Shown here one piece after another: positions 1 to 9,365 of a DNA stretch of 64,000 nt (the stretch's first letter is position 1; each line of letters starts with the position of its first letter). The translations under genes and the position numbers were made by a program. Source of the DNA: Clostridium sartagoforme AAU1 (GTDB lineage: Bacteria; Bacillota; Clostridia; Clostridiales; Clostridiaceae); the NCBI RefSeq assembly GCF_000401215.1, contig NZ_ASRV01000092.1, positions 1 to 64,000 on the forward strand, in the 5' to 3' direction. The notes below the pieces were generated by a model. It had not been told where the DNA came from. It worked only from the letters and a program-made list of their open reading frames with translations, and ran no database searches.

Positions 1-127
1 TATAATAAAAATATAATTAGGAAATATTTTCATAATTAATATTGATATTATTCTTTTTAATGATATAATATAGTATATATTAACTCTTAATAAAATAATT
101 TATACCGTTGTAGAAGGGGGTAACTAA

Positions 128-859
128 GTGCTTAAATTAAAAAATGTAAGTAAAAGTTTTAAAAAATCAAAGGTAGTTGATAATTTATCTTTTTCAGTAG
201 ATAAAGGTGAAATTGTTGGACTGCTTGGAGAAAATGGTGCTGGAAAGACAACAACATTAAGAATGATTTCTACTATGTTACAGATAACTGAAGGTGAAAT
301 TAACGTAAATGACATTGATGTTAAATCCAATTCTGAAAAAGTAAGAAAAGAAATAGGAATACTGTTTGGCGGAGATGTTGGGCTTTATGATAGACTAAGT
401 GGTAGAGAAAACATACGTTACTTTGCCAATCTTTATGGAATGGACAAGAAAACAGCTGACAAGCGAATTGATGAATTGGCAAAAAGCTTTGAAATGGAAG
501 ACTATATAAATAAACCTGTTGGTAAATATTCTAGAGGTATGAAACAAAAAATCTCAATTGCTAGATCAATAGTTCATAATCCATCCGTTATGCTTTTTGA
601 TGAACCTACTACTGGATTGGATGTAAGTGCTGCCAGGATAGTTCAAGATTTTATACTTCAATGTAAAGCTGAAAATAAAATCATATTATTCTCTAGTCAT
701 TCTATGAAAGAAGTTGAAAAACTTTGTGATAGAGTTGTAATTATAAATAAAGGAAGATTACTGGAAGATTGTACATTAAGTCATTTAAAAGAAAAGTATA
801 ACAATGATGATTTAGAAGAAACTTTCTTAGGTCTTATAGGAGGTCATAGTAATGAATAA
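128..859 (+). CDS. ABC exporter ATP-binding protein, NatA-like
   Basis: This is the ATPase of a two-component ABC exporter of the NatA (Na+ extrusion) type. It has a Walker A GENGAGKTT at residues 34-42, an ABC signature SRGMKQK near 133-139 and Walker B LFDEPTTGLD near 156-165. The start is a GTG preceded by a strong GAAGGGGG ribosome site 7 bp away. The length of 243 residues is normal for the family. The stop overlaps the start of the permease gene, so the two are translationally coupled. NatA is known to pair with NatB for Na+ or drug export; the real substrate cannot be read from sequence. Confidence 0.9.
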   Translation: MLKLKNVSKSFKKSKVVDNLSFSVDKGEIVGLLGENGAGKTTTLRMISTMLQITEGEINVNDIDVKSNSEKVRKEIGILFGGDVGLYDRLSGRENIRYFANLYGMDKKTADKRIDELAKSFEMEDYINKPVGKYSRGMKQKISIARSIVHNPSVMLFDEPTTGLDVSAARIVQDFILQCKAENKIILFSSHSMKEVEKLCDRVVIINKGRLLEDCTLSHLKEKYNNDDLEETFLGLIGGHSNE

Positions 860-2036
860 TTTTTTAACTGTATTAAAAAAGGAATTATTAGACATTGTAA
901 GAGATAAAAAAACATTAGTATTCACTCTAATACTTCCTATACTTATATATCCTATAATGTTCAAATTTATGTCTTCCGCCATGGAAAAGACTCAATCTGA
1001 CGTTCAAAAGGAAATTAACATTTATGTGGATGGAAATAAAGATTCTGCTATGGCAAAAGCTATAACATCTTTAGATAATATTAAAACGCCTGATATATCA
1101 TCTCCAAGTGAAGCATTAAAAAATGGGGATATTCAGATTATAGTAAAAATCCCTGATAACTTCGATGCAAATATAGCACAAGGTAAAAATGATACTATTG
1201 AACTTTTAATAGATGAAGAATCCAATAAGTCTATGATCGCAAGTAGCCTGATTAGTGAAGTATATGAAAATTATAAAAATTCCATAGTTGAACAACGTTT
1301 AATTGAAAATGGAATTGATTCCTCTATATTAAAACCTTTTGAGGTTACTATTAAATCAGGAATAAACACTGATAATGAGGATATTAATGCTGGGGCTACA
1401 ATGCTTCTTACTATGATTCCTACACTAATTGTTATTCTTATGGTATCTTCTACAGTTGGTATGGCAGCTGATCTTGGTGCTGGTGAAAAAGAAAGATTTA
1501 CATTTGAACCACTTTTATCAACATCAGCTAAAAGATCTTCATTACTTTGGGGTAAAATAGCTGCTTTATGTACTGTCTCATTTATAGCACTAATAGCCAA
1601 CCTTACAGCAATGGTAATATCCATGCAAAAGTTTATGGTTATTGGTGAAGAAGTTAATTTTAAACTTACTCCTGAAACAATCCTTGGAATGCTTGTAATT
1701 GGAGCTCTAGTTTTAGTTACTTTGTCAGCATTACAAATATCTGTAAGTATATATGCAAGGGCAACTAAAGAAGCTAATTCTTATCTAGCTGCTATTACTA
1801 TGCCAACTATGATTTTATCATTTATACCTTATATGATGGATGCAAAAGGTATAAATCCTGCATTCTTCAATATTCCTATAACAAATGCAATTTGTTTAAT
1901 GAAGGAATTTACAGTTGGTATATTTGATATTAAGCATATTGCTTTGGTTGTTGGATGGCATATAGTTTATATAATTGCTTCCATAATTTTCGCTAAATCT
2001 ATGTTCTCAAAGGAAGAAGTTATATTTAGAAACTAA
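852..2036 (+). CDS. ABC exporter permease, NatB-like
   Basis: Membrane partner of the preceding ATPase. It has one N-terminal membrane segment (about residues 22-42), a large extracytoplasmic region of roughly 130 residues and five or six membrane segments in the C-terminal half, the layout of the ABC-2/NatB permease family. The motif GAGEKERFTFEPLL, just after the second membrane segment, matches the conserved cytoplasmic coupling stretch of this family. It overlaps the ATPase gene by 8 bp. Na+ export is the known role of NatAB in Bacillus; export of another cation or an antimicrobial is equally possible here. Confidence 0.88.
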   Translation: MNNFLTVLKKELLDIVRDKKTLVFTLILPILIYPIMFKFMSSAMEKTQSDVQKEINIYVDGNKDSAMAKAITSLDNIKTPDISSPSEALKNGDIQIIVKIPDNFDANIAQGKNDTIELLIDEESNKSMIASSLISEVYENYKNSIVEQRLIENGIDSSILKPFEVTIKSGINTDNEDINAGATMLLTMIPTLIVILMVSSTVGMAADLGAGEKERFTFEPLLSTSAKRSSLLWGKIAALCTVSFIALIANLTAMVISMQKFMVIGEEVNFKLTPETILGMLVIGALVLVTLSALQISVSIYARATKEANSYLAAITMPTMILSFIPYMMDAKGINPAFFNIPITNAICLMKEFTVGIFDIKHIALVVGWHIVYIIASIIFAKSMFSKEEVIFRN

Positions 2037-2080
2037 TATTATACTTGGATACTTGATAATTTATCTTGGAGGCTTATATT

Positions 2081-2275
2081 ATGAAAGAAATAAAAATAGA
2101 TAACTGTCCTTATTGTGGAGCGACAGAATTTACTAAGGGATATCAAACTGCACAAGGAAGTATGTATCCACAGACATTCGGATTGAAATTAGGATGCCCT
2201 ATTGAACACACTATTTGTACCGAATGTGGAAGTATTGTACATTCAAGAGTAACTAAGATAGAAAGATTTAAATAA
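2081..2275 (+). CDS. small zinc-ribbon protein
   Basis: A 64-residue protein with two CxxC knuckles, CPYC near residue 7 and CTEC near 47, which should bind one zinc as a zinc ribbon. I chose the ATG at 2081 because a GGAGG ribosome site lies 8 bp upstream; the in-frame TTG at 2066 overlaps that site. Similar short clostridial proteins are often labelled TFIIIB-like, without functional proof. It follows the NatAB-like pair by 44 bp and ends in its own strong terminator, so it may be the last gene of that transcript. Function unknown. Confidence 0.75.
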   Translation: MKEIKIDNCPYCGATEFTKGYQTAQGSMYPQTFGLKLGCPIEHTICTECGSIVHSRVTKIERFK

Positions 2276-2290
2276 AGAATGATATATTTT

Positions 2291-2322
2291 TAGCCTATGG
2301 GGTACCCCATAGGCTATTTTTT
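2291..2322 (+). terminator. intrinsic terminator after zinc-ribbon gene
   Basis: Perfect 13-bp inverted repeat (2291-2303 with 2304-2316) followed by six T residues. The stem contains GGGG/CCCC. It ends the rightward NatAB-like transcript. Confidence 0.9.
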
Positions 2323-2344
2323 CTTGATTATTCATTTCCCATTA

Positions 2345-2632
2345 TTAATTATCAATTACAGAAAGCTCTCCAAGCTTTTTATCTAATTTTCTTATATCGG
2401 GCCATGTATGATAATTAGCACCTTCTTTAGAGTAATATTCTATAAAATCTTCTATACTAACCTCATATTTTTCAGATCCATCTAATTCTATTTGTAATAC
2501 TTCTGTATTTAGTATATTAAATTCTGTTATCTCTCCTATAGATATTGACTCATCCCCATAAAAAAATATAACTCCATTTTCAACTAAGACTTCATATAAC
2601 TCTAAAATATCATCTATAATATTCACTTCCAT
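2345..2632 (-). CDS. hypothetical acidic protein
   Basis: I do not recognise this 95-residue acidic protein (many Glu/Asp, no Cys, no membrane segment or signal). I chose the ATG at 2632 because AGGTGAG, which overlaps the stop of the upstream SDR gene, sits 5-6 bp before it; a GTG at 2641 is possible but has no clear site. The gene is tightly coupled to the SDR gene and so probably co-expressed. Its last residues IDN and stop are encoded by AATTGATAATTAA, a sequence that also ends proB next to the hairpin repeat at 12.3-12.5 kb. Confidence 0.6.
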   Translation of the reverse strand: MEVNIIDDILELYEVLVENGVIFFYGDESISIGEITEFNILNTEVLQIELDGSEKYEVSIEDFIEYYSKEGANYHTWPDIRKLDKKLGELSVIDN

Positions 2633-2641
2633 TAATCTCAC

Positions 2642-3427
2642 CTATCCTTTGTTCATCATTAATATTATCTTTCTAGATAAGCTTCTAGGAATAAATTTAT
2701 TTAATGTAACTATTAATTTATTTTTAAATCCTGGAATTATTATTACTTTTCCCTTTCTAAAATCTTTATAAGCTATTTCTGCAACATCCTTAGCTGACAT
2801 TAATGTATTTTTAGCTCCTTCACTTTTCTTTATTCCTGATTTTTCTTGGAAACTTGTTTTTACAGGCCCTGGACATAGACAGCTTATTTTTATTTCACTA
2901 TTCTTTACTTCTTCGTGTAAAGCTTCCGTAAAATTAAGCACATAAGCCTTTGAAGCATAATAAACAGCCATCTTTGGTCCAGCACAAAAAGCAGCTGTTG
3001 AAGCTACATTCATAATAGCTCCCTCTCCATGTTCTATCATAATAGGTAGGAATGTTTTAGTTAGCTCCGTTAAAGCTCTTATATTTACATCTATTAATTT
3101 TAATTCCTTCTCCATTTCTATTTCGCTTATGTAACCAAAAGATCCTAGTCCTGCATTGTTAATTAAAATATCCACAGATATATTTTTTTTATCCACAAAA
3201 TCTAATACTTTTTCACAAGAGTTATCCTCAGATAAATCTAAAGCAATAGTATAAACCTTAATGCTATATAAGCTTAACTCTTCTTTTACTCCCCTTAATC
3301 TCTGTTCATCCCTTGCAACTAAAATTAAGTTATTTCCATCACTGGCATATAACTTTGCTAACTCATACCCAATTCCAGTAGTTGCTCCAGTTATTAATAC
3401 ATAGCTCCTACCATACGGTTTACCCAT
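2642..3427 (-). CDS. short-chain dehydrogenase/reductase (DltE/YqjQ type)
   Basis: NAD(P)-dependent classical SDR of 261 residues. Visible motifs are the cofactor turn TGATTGIG at residues 14-21, NNAG near residue 90, the catalytic Ser in NVAST, and the active-site YxxxK in YYASK. The C-terminus is basic and hydrophobic (FKNKLIVTLNKFIPRSLSRK), as in SDRs of the DltE/YqjQ group. The substrate is not predictable. It is the first gene of a two-gene unit with the small acidic protein; start ATG with an upstream GGAGG. Confidence 0.88.
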   Translation of the reverse strand: MGKPYGRSYVLITGATTGIGYELAKLYASDGNNLILVARDEQRLRGVKEELSLYSIKVYTIALDLSEDNSCEKVLDFVDKKNISVDILINNAGLGSFGYISEIEMEKELKLIDVNIRALTELTKTFLPIMIEHGEGAIMNVASTAAFCAGPKMAVYYASKAYVLNFTEALHEEVKNSEIKISCLCPGPVKTSFQEKSGIKKSEGAKNTLMSAKDVAEIAYKDFRKGKVIIIPGFKNKLIVTLNKFIPRSLSRKIILMMNKG

Positions 3428-3559
3428 AAAAATCCTCCATATAAACTTAATCTTTTTTATTTATAAATTTATATCTAAATATACCATATACCTCTCAATA
3501 TATAAATATTAATTAACACTCTAATATATTAATTATTAATAAATAATTTTCATTAAAGT

Positions 3560-3600
3560 AAAAAATAAGAGCTGTATCCTAATTACTTAAAATACAACTC
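3560..3600 (-). terminator. terminator after NCS2 permease
   Basis: Leftward hairpin: 3569-3577 pairs with 3592-3600 (9 bp, one G-U), followed on the minus strand by TTATTTTTT. It lies 30 bp past the permease stop. Confidence 0.75.
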
Positions 3601-3630
3601 CCATTATTTAATTAGCTAGTAATTATAACC

Positions 3631-5025
3631 TTATCCTAGTGCTTGAATAACAAAGTTTAATAAGAATAATAAGCTTACAGTGTACATTATTGGATGAACA
3701 TCTTTGGCTTGTTTTTTTATTATCTTAACTAAACAATAAGCTAAAAATCCTGCTGCAATACCGTTTGTTATGCTATAAGTAAATGGCATAAATGCTATAA
3801 CAAAGAATGCTGGAACAGCTATATCAAAATCACCCCATTCAATATTCTTAAGTGATTCTGCCATTAATACCCCTACAACAATTAAAGCTGGTGCTGTTGC
3901 TGCTGCTGGAACCATACCCATTACTGGTGAAAAGAATAATGATATTAGAAACAATCCTGCAACTGTTACAGATGTTAATCCTGTTCTTCCACCTTGCCCG
4001 ATACCTGCAGCACTTTCCACATAAGTTGTTGTGTTACTAGTACCTAATAATGCTCCAGTTGAAGTTGCTATTGCATCTGCAAATAAAGCTCTTTCAAGTT
4101 TTGATTTAGAACCATTTCCTTCAGAAAATAACTTTTCATCATTTTCATCAAATATACCCGCTTTTCTTCCTGTTCCTAAAAATGTTCCTATTGTATCAAA
4201 TGTATCAGATAATGAAAAAGCAAATATAGTTGTAAATACTAATAATATCCTAGATGGATCACTAAATAATCCCTTAATATCTAATTTAAAGAATGTTGGT
4301 GCTAAGCTTGGCACACTAAAATCCATAGTTGAAAAATCCGCCACGTGTGTAACTCCATTAAAAGTACCTATTACAGTTGTTGCTAATATTCCAATTAAAA
4401 TTGCACCTTTAACATTTAGTAACATTAATACTACAGTTATTACTAATCCTATTAGTGCAAGTATAGCTACTGGATCTTTAAAGTTAGTAATAGCTGGTAC
4501 TATATCTGCAAATACCGCAGAATCACCTGTATCTAAAATTTTATTTGCTGCCTCTCCAGTAAAATTTATAAAATGAGCTTGTTTAATTCCTAAGTAAGCT
4601 ATAAATAGTCCTATTCCTCCAGATATAGCATATTGAAGAGATAGTGGAATTGCCTGTATTATCATTTTTCTTATTTTAGTAGTAGTTATAATTATGTTTA
4701 TAATTCCGCATATAAATACCATGGCTAATGCTTGGTTCCATGTAAAACCAAGACCTAATACTACTGTAAATGTAAATAATGCATTTAATCCCATTCCTGG
4801 TGCTTGTGCAAAAGGAACATTTGCTACTAATCCCATAACTAAAGTACCAATAGCTGATGCAAGAATTGTTGCTACAAAGACTGCGCCCTTGTCCATTCCT
4901 GTTATAGATAACATTGCTGGATTTACGAATAATATATATGCCATAGTTAAAAATGTAGTTAGTCCTGCCATTAATTCTGTCTTTACATTTGTTCCGTTTT
5001 CTTTTAATTTAAAAAACTTATTCAT
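3631..5025 (-). CDS. NCS2/AzgA-family purine permease
   Basis: A 464-residue proton-coupled nucleobase importer of the AzgA/PbuG/PbuO branch of NCS2 (adenine, guanine or hypoxanthine). It shows the family N-terminus FFKLKENGTNVKTELMAG, the QAPGMGLNA segment near residue 73 and TDSD-like FSLSDTFDTIGT in the middle, with about 12 membrane segments. It stands alone between terminators. I looked for a purine riboswitch in the leader (5026-5300, minus strand) and found none of its conserved blocks, so transcription is probably controlled otherwise. Confidence 0.92.
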   Translation of the reverse strand: MNKFFKLKENGTNVKTELMAGLTTFLTMAYILFVNPAMLSITGMDKGAVFVATILASAIGTLVMGLVANVPFAQAPGMGLNALFTFTVVLGLGFTWNQALAMVFICGIINIIITTTKIRKMIIQAIPLSLQYAISGGIGLFIAYLGIKQAHFINFTGEAANKILDTGDSAVFADIVPAITNFKDPVAILALIGLVITVVLMLLNVKGAILIGILATTVIGTFNGVTHVADFSTMDFSVPSLAPTFFKLDIKGLFSDPSRILLVFTTIFAFSLSDTFDTIGTFLGTGRKAGIFDENDEKLFSEGNGSKSKLERALFADAIATSTGALLGTSNTTTYVESAAGIGQGGRTGLTSVTVAGLFLISLFFSPVMGMVPAAATAPALIVVGVLMAESLKNIEWGDFDIAVPAFFVIAFMPFTYSITNGIAAGFLAYCLVKIIKKQAKDVHPIMYTVSLLFLLNFVIQALG

Positions 5026-5544
5026 AATAACCCCCGTTTCGAATATTTCATATTCATTTTATCATTTTATTCGTATTTAATCAATATTTTTATTTTCACT
5101 TTTGATTTTCTATATATAATATTGCTTTTTAAGGTGGATTCATCTTATTCACTGTTCATTAACACGAACATTTCAATGCAAGATGCATATTTATAATTTG
5201 TCTTCAATATGTTTTTTAGTATTATCAGCTTTTTGCTTGATATAATATTTCAAGAATTATTCTATATATTTACAATAAAGTTTCAAACTGGTAAAATATG
5301 TATATAACTACACTGTATTCATATACATGAAGATAAATATTCTAATAAATCACAATTGAAGCTTTCTATGGGACAGCTTCATTAGATAAAACTATCTATA
5401 TTTTAATTATTTATAATGTTTTATAATAATCACTATATGATCTTTAGTTGTCGAACTAACAGAAAAAGAAGCTGGTTTAGTATTAAATTTAAAACCAATA
5501 CCTAGTAATTTCATTTATTAAATATTTATATAGGAGGACTTATA
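5026..5544. other. intergenic region, divergent promoters
   Basis: About 520 bp without a credible gene between the leftward NCS2 permease and the rightward gene at 5545. It is very AT-rich. One hairpin, GAAGCT..AGCTTC near 5359-5381, is visible, without a T run. No riboswitch or repeat was recognised. Confidence 0.5.
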
Positions 5545-5937
5545 ATGAAAAGAGAAGTTCAAAAAATACCTGTTCCTTTATTAATTTTTGGTAGTGACTT
5601 TAATAGACACAATACAAATATATATATAAAGAATCACACAGGTTATAACCTAGAAAATTCTACTATTGAAAGAACTGGTACCGGGGGACATCCTATTAAA
5701 TTAGGAACTATAAAAGCAATGAGTTCTGATATCGCCGAAGAAATATATCCTTCACCAACTATGGAAAAATCAGATTTAATCTTAAATTACGTATTAAATG
5801 GTGAAAACCATAGTTCTGTTATACACGGTAATATAGTGCTTACTGATATAAGACCCTTAGTTATTGATATAATTGAAGAAAATGGAGAATTAATTTTTTC
5901 AGCAACACGTATAACGCATGAAGATATAAGTAATTAA
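5545..5937 (+). CDS. orphan 130-residue beta-rich protein
   Basis: I do not recognise this protein. It has a strong AGGAGG site 8 bp before ATG and its own terminator, so it is probably a real monocistronic gene. It has no signal peptide, no Cys and no membrane segment. The alternating hydrophobic pattern (for example NIYIKNHTGYNL and VIHGNIVLTDIRPL) suggests a single beta-sandwich. The NHTGYNL stretch loosely resembles the first strand of aegerolysin-like or actinoporin-like small proteins, but this is only a visual similarity. Confidence 0.65.
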   Translation: MKREVQKIPVPLLIFGSDFNRHNTNIYIKNHTGYNLENSTIERTGTGGHPIKLGTIKAMSSDIAEEIYPSPTMEKSDLILNYVLNGENHSSVIHGNIVLTDIRPLVIDIIEENGELIFSATRITHEDISN

Positions 5938-5941
5938 AAAT

Positions 5942-5969
5942 AAAAGTGAGGCATTAAATCCTCACTTTT
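5942..5969. terminator. bidirectional terminator
   Basis: Perfect 10-bp stem (5942-5951 with 5960-5969), 8-nt loop, with flanking A and T runs on the two sides. It lies between the rightward orphan gene and the leftward SanA-like gene. Confidence 0.85.
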
Positions 5970-6041
5970 CATTTACTATAAATTATTTCTTTTCATCTTC
6001 AGTCACTCTTCCATCTGAGCTGCTTACTGGTATTGATTCAC

Positions 6042-6677
6042 CTAAAACTTAGGTTCTGGTTTTAATATATTAACATAAACAAAGTCTTTTATTTGTGCTA
6101 GTAACTCACGTTTTTTATAACTATCCATCAATTGATATTGTCTTTTATCTGACTTTATTCCATAAGCATCTATTCCTAACTTTCTAGCTATATACAATGC
6201 TCTTGGCAAATGATATTCATTAGTTACTATTATAGCCTTATCTACCTTAAATATTTCTTTTGCTCTATACATAGTATCATAGGTGCTAAAGCCAGCATGA
6301 TCCATAAATATTATTTTTTCATCTATATCATTTTTTAAGATATATTTTTTCATAGCTCCAACTTCATTATAATCTTCTCTTCCATGATCTCCACTTAATA
6401 TAAATGTACTTCCAAGTCCTGAATTATACGCTTCTATAGATGTTTCTAGTCTATCAGCTAATATATCTGATGGTGTTCCATCACTTCTAACACCTGCCCC
6501 TAATACTATTATGGCATCATTGTTCTTTGGCAAATCATTTAAATCCAGTATATATTTATCACCATAGCTTCTGACTTTAAATATTATTGAAACTATTAAA
6601 ATAATTAAAGTAATTATAAAGACTGCCATGTATGTCATAAAAGATTTCACCCACTTATTTATTCTTTTATTAAACAT
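6042..6677 (-). CDS. SanA/YdcF-like membrane protein (DUF218), C-terminal frameshift
   Basis: One N-terminal membrane helix (residues 11-31) followed by an extracytoplasmic DUF218 domain: IIVLGAGV near 56, LSGDHGR near 98, DHAGFSTYDT near 127, TNEYHLPRA near 150. SanA homologues affect envelope barrier function and vancomycin tolerance. The frame stops right after KPEPKF, but the family normally continues with FLG-x-x-IP-x-S-x-D-x-R. That tail (LGESIPVSSSDGRVTEDEKK) is encoded directly downstream, ending at 5983, in a frame reached by adding one base to the AAAA run at 6044-6047. So 20 residues appear lost by a one-base contraction, possibly a sequence error. Confidence 0.85.
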   Translation of the reverse strand: MFNKRINKWVKSFMTYMAVFIITLIILIVSIIFKVRSYGDKYILDLNDLPKNNDAIIVLGAGVRSDGTPSDILADRLETSIEAYNSGLGSTFILSGDHGREDYNEVGAMKKYILKNDIDEKIIFMDHAGFSTYDTMYRAKEIFKVDKAIIVTNEYHLPRALYIARKLGIDAYGIKSDKRQYQLMDSYKKRELLAQIKDFVYVNILKPEPKF

Positions 6678-6700
6678 CTTTCCTCCATACTAATATATTC

Positions 6701-7162
6701 TTATACTTTACTAAATGACATCTTTATATGTGGTATTTCTGCTTCTTCATAAATATCTGATATAACCTTAAAACCTATTGATTCATATAAGTCCTTTACA
6801 TATAACTGTGCAGATAATGTTATTTTATCTTCACCTAATTCATTAATTATAAAATCTACTGCTCTTTTCATCATTTCTTGAGCTATATTATTTCTTCTAT
6901 ATTCCTTTAATACTAGTACTCTCCCAATAGAAGGCTCCTTATAAGACATTCCAGCCTTAAGTATTCTACAATATCCTACTAAAATATCTTTATAATATAC
7001 TGTTAAATGGTAACATTCCTTGTCCTTATCATCAAAATCATTTTCACTTGTAATTTTTTGATCGCAAACAAAAACTTCATATCTCACCTTTACTATGTCA
7101 TAAAGTTCATTTATGTTAAGTTCATCAAAATATTTAAGTCTAAATTCAAACTCCTTCTTCAT
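6701..7162 (-). CDS. GNAT N-acetyltransferase (ElaA-like)
   Basis: A 153-residue acyl-CoA-dependent acetyltransferase. It starts FRLKYFDELNINELYDIVKVRYEVFVCDQ, typical of the ElaA/YjcF group, and has the acetyl-CoA motif around IGRVLVLKEYRRNNIAQEMM (R/Q-x-x-G/N-x-G/A variant with NNIA). Start ATG with AGGGGA 9 bp upstream. It precedes the SanA-like gene by 23 bp on the same strand and is likely co-transcribed. Substrate unknown. Confidence 0.85.
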   Translation of the reverse strand: MKKEFEFRLKYFDELNINELYDIVKVRYEVFVCDQKITSENDFDDKDKECYHLTVYYKDILVGYCRILKAGMSYKEPSIGRVLVLKEYRRNNIAQEMMKRAVDFIINELGEDKITLSAQLYVKDLYESIGFKVISDIYEEAEIPHIKMSFSKV

Positions 7163-7339
7163 ATAACTATTCCCCTTAATTCATATTCTTTATAGTACTA
7201 TCATTATAATATTATTGCTTTACTTTTTCTACAAACAAACATTCTAAAACTTATTAAATTTATATAACTACACATTTCATTGATAGATATGAATAACTTT
7301 CTTTACTATAAATATATAAGTATTTATTAAAACAAAAAT

Positions 7340-7382
7340 GAGGGTAGCTAGATACTAATTATTATAATATCTAACTTCCCTC
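7340..7382 (-). terminator. terminator of MacB-like ABC operon
   Basis: Imperfect long hairpin with GAGGG (7340-7344) pairing CCCTC (7378-7382), followed on the minus strand by CATTTTTGTTTT. It lies 4 bp beyond the ATPase stop. Confidence 0.75.
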
Positions 7383-7385
7383 TTG

Positions 7386-8054
7386 TTATTTACTTAACAC
7401 TTTTCCATCTATAACTTTAATAATTCTATTACACTTATAAGCTATATTTATATCATGAGTAACTATTATTACCGTTTTTCCACCTTTATTGATTTCTTTT
7501 AATATTTCTATAACATTTTCTCCTGATGCCATATCTAAAGATCCTGTTGGTTCATCTGCTAATATTATATCCGGATTATTTATCAATGCTCTAGCAATAG
7601 CTACTCTTTGTTTTTGTCCACCTGATAGCATTGATGGTTTTTTATTTATATAGCTATCTAAACCTACTCTTCTTAATATATCTATTCCCCTTTTTTTCAT
7701 AGTTTTTTTATTATTTGAATATGTTAGTGGTAAGGTTACATTATCTATAATATTATAGTCATACAATAAGTTAAAATTTTGATATACAAAGCCTATTTTC
7801 TTATTTCTTATCTCTGCTAGTTTCTTTTCACTTAAATTTTCTATTAATTGTTCATTTAAATAATAATTGCCTGTTGTTGCTACATCAATGCATCCTATAA
7901 TATTTAATAATGTAGACTTTCCCGAGCCTGAAGGCCCCATTATCGCTACTAATTCTCCTTCTTGTATAGATAAATTCACATTATCTAATGCCTTAGTTTT
8001 TCCTTCTCCCTTACCATAAATCTTTGTTACGTTTCTTATATCAATACTCTTCAT
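7386..8054 (-). CDS. ABC ATPase, MacB/LolD type
   Basis: ATPase of 222 residues with Walker [10 protein letters not shown] near residue 40, signature [15 protein letters not shown] near 142, Walker [12 protein letters not shown] near 165 and a switch His (VTHD). The Q-loop region reads [17 protein letters not shown], as in MacB and LolD ATPases that power mechanotransmission across the membrane rather than classical transport. It is the last gene of a three-gene leftward operon after two FtsX-fold permeases, with a 4-bp gap to the second. Confidence 0.92.
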   Translation of the reverse strand: MKSIDIRNVTKIYGKGEGKTKALDNVNLSIQEGELVAIMGPSGSGKSTLLNIIGCIDVATTGNYYLNEQLIENLSEKKLAEIRNKKIGFVYQNFNLLYDYNIIDNVTLPLTYSNNKKTMKKRGIDILRRVGLDSYINKKPSMLSGGQKQRVAIARALINNPDIILADEPTGSLDMASGENVIEILKEINKGGKTVIIVTHDINIAYKCNRIIKVIDGKVLSK

Positions 8055-8058
8055 ATCC

Positions 8059-9363
8059 CTAATCCCCTTTAACTAAATCTATTGGATTAAATCTTCTCAA
8101 ACTCAATATTGGTATTATACTAATAAGGCTTACAATAACTATAACTGTTAATAAGTTTTTTAATATAATCTTAATAGTCAACAAATTACTGTCTGTTAAA
8201 AAAATTAAAATTAGAGATACAATTCCTGCAAAAACACTCATAAGTAATATCTCAAAAAATATTTCCTTTGATACTGTATTTAATGTTGCTCCTTGAGTTA
8301 TTCTTATACCAAATTCTTTTTTCCTTTTATTTATTTCTCCAATCATAACTGATGAAACTCCCATTACAGATAATATTGTAAGAGCTAACCCTAATACACT
8401 TGCATTTACACTTGATTTCTCTAATACTTCTTTTGTTCTATTAACTTCGTCTTTCATATTTGTTATTTCAAGGCTAAACCCATCATCTTCTAATATAGGT
8501 AATAATGTATCAACAACCTTATCCATACTATTTGAATTAGGTACATTTACCCAAATTCCATATTGAGCCATTATTACTTTGTTACTTAGAAATAAAACAT
8601 CATTTACTACTGGAGTTATTACAAAGGCATCTGAAAAAGTTACTCCATCCACGTACTTTCCCTTACTTCCCAACATCACCATATCATTATGATCATAAAA
8701 CCCTATTACTTTATATTTTATATTTATTAATCCTCCATCTATATCTGGTACTGAATATTTAAATTCATCACCTATAGATATTTTATCCTTGTAGTCTAAT
8801 CCTATTATCATAGGAATAGGCTCTTCTTTTGAGTTAATATTAAAATCACTAGATGTGAAGTTTCTTCCTTCCACTATATTTATTTTATACAAATTAAAGA
8901 ATTCCTCATTTATATTAATCTCTGATGTATTTCTAATCAAAGTATTTTCATCTAAATTGTGATACTCTTCTGGTAAGTACTCCTTAGCAATATCACTTTT
9001 CCCAGCGCTACCCTCACTTGAAATTATAGGGTTTCCTCCACCCCCACAGTAGTAAATGAAATTATTAAATATTATTCCTTTATCTTTTAAATCCGTTAAT
9101 GCATTATAACTCTTTTCTATTTTGTTAAAATCAGCTGATGTTATTATCTTATCTGATTTAGAATTTTTATTATCATATACTTTAGTTTCCACTAAATAAG
9201 TGTTCTCAAAATCAAATAACCTTTCAAGATTTTTAGGCTTATTTTCATTTTCTTGTTTTATTATTGAGCCTGTATTTAAAAGTGTTAGCCCTATAGATAA
9301 TTGTAGTATAGTTAAAAAAGCTATTAATTTTATTCTCTTTAGGGATTTTAATGCATTTCCCAT
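8059..9363 (-). CDS. ABC permease, MacB/FtsX fold, subunit 2
   Basis: A 434-residue permease with one N-terminal membrane segment (about 12-30), a large extracytoplasmic MacB-PCD-like domain of about 280 residues and three C-terminal membrane segments with the FtsX motif KKEFGIRITQGAT. This is the standard MacB half. It is paired with a second, different permease gene, so the exporter is likely a heterodimer with one ATPase. Such systems handle antimicrobial peptides, bacteriocins or lipoproteins; the divergent small secreted protein next door suggests a peptide. Confidence 0.85.
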   Translation of the reverse strand: MGNALKSLKRIKLIAFLTILQLSIGLTLLNTGSIIKQENENKPKNLERLFDFENTYLVETKVYDNKNSKSDKIITSADFNKIEKSYNALTDLKDKGIIFNNFIYYCGGGGNPIISSEGSAGKSDIAKEYLPEEYHNLDENTLIRNTSEININEEFFNLYKINIVEGRNFTSSDFNINSKEEPIPMIIGLDYKDKISIGDEFKYSVPDIDGGLINIKYKVIGFYDHNDMVMLGSKGKYVDGVTFSDAFVITPVVNDVLFLSNKVIMAQYGIWVNVPNSNSMDKVVDTLLPILEDDGFSLEITNMKDEVNRTKEVLEKSSVNASVLGLALTILSVMGVSSVMIGEINKRKKEFGIRITQGATLNTVSKEIFFEILLMSVFAGIVSLILIFLTDSNLLTIKIILKNLLTVIVIVSLISIIPILSLRRFNPIDLVKGD

Positions 9364-9365
9364 AA

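Noticed and set aside
4031-5080. Plus-strand open frames over the NCS2 gene
   Set aside because: They lack ribosome sites and mirror the codon pattern of the well-supported permease gene.
5026-5300. Purine riboswitch before the NCS2 permease
   Set aside because: Expected in clostridia, but none of the conserved purine-aptamer blocks is present on the minus strand.
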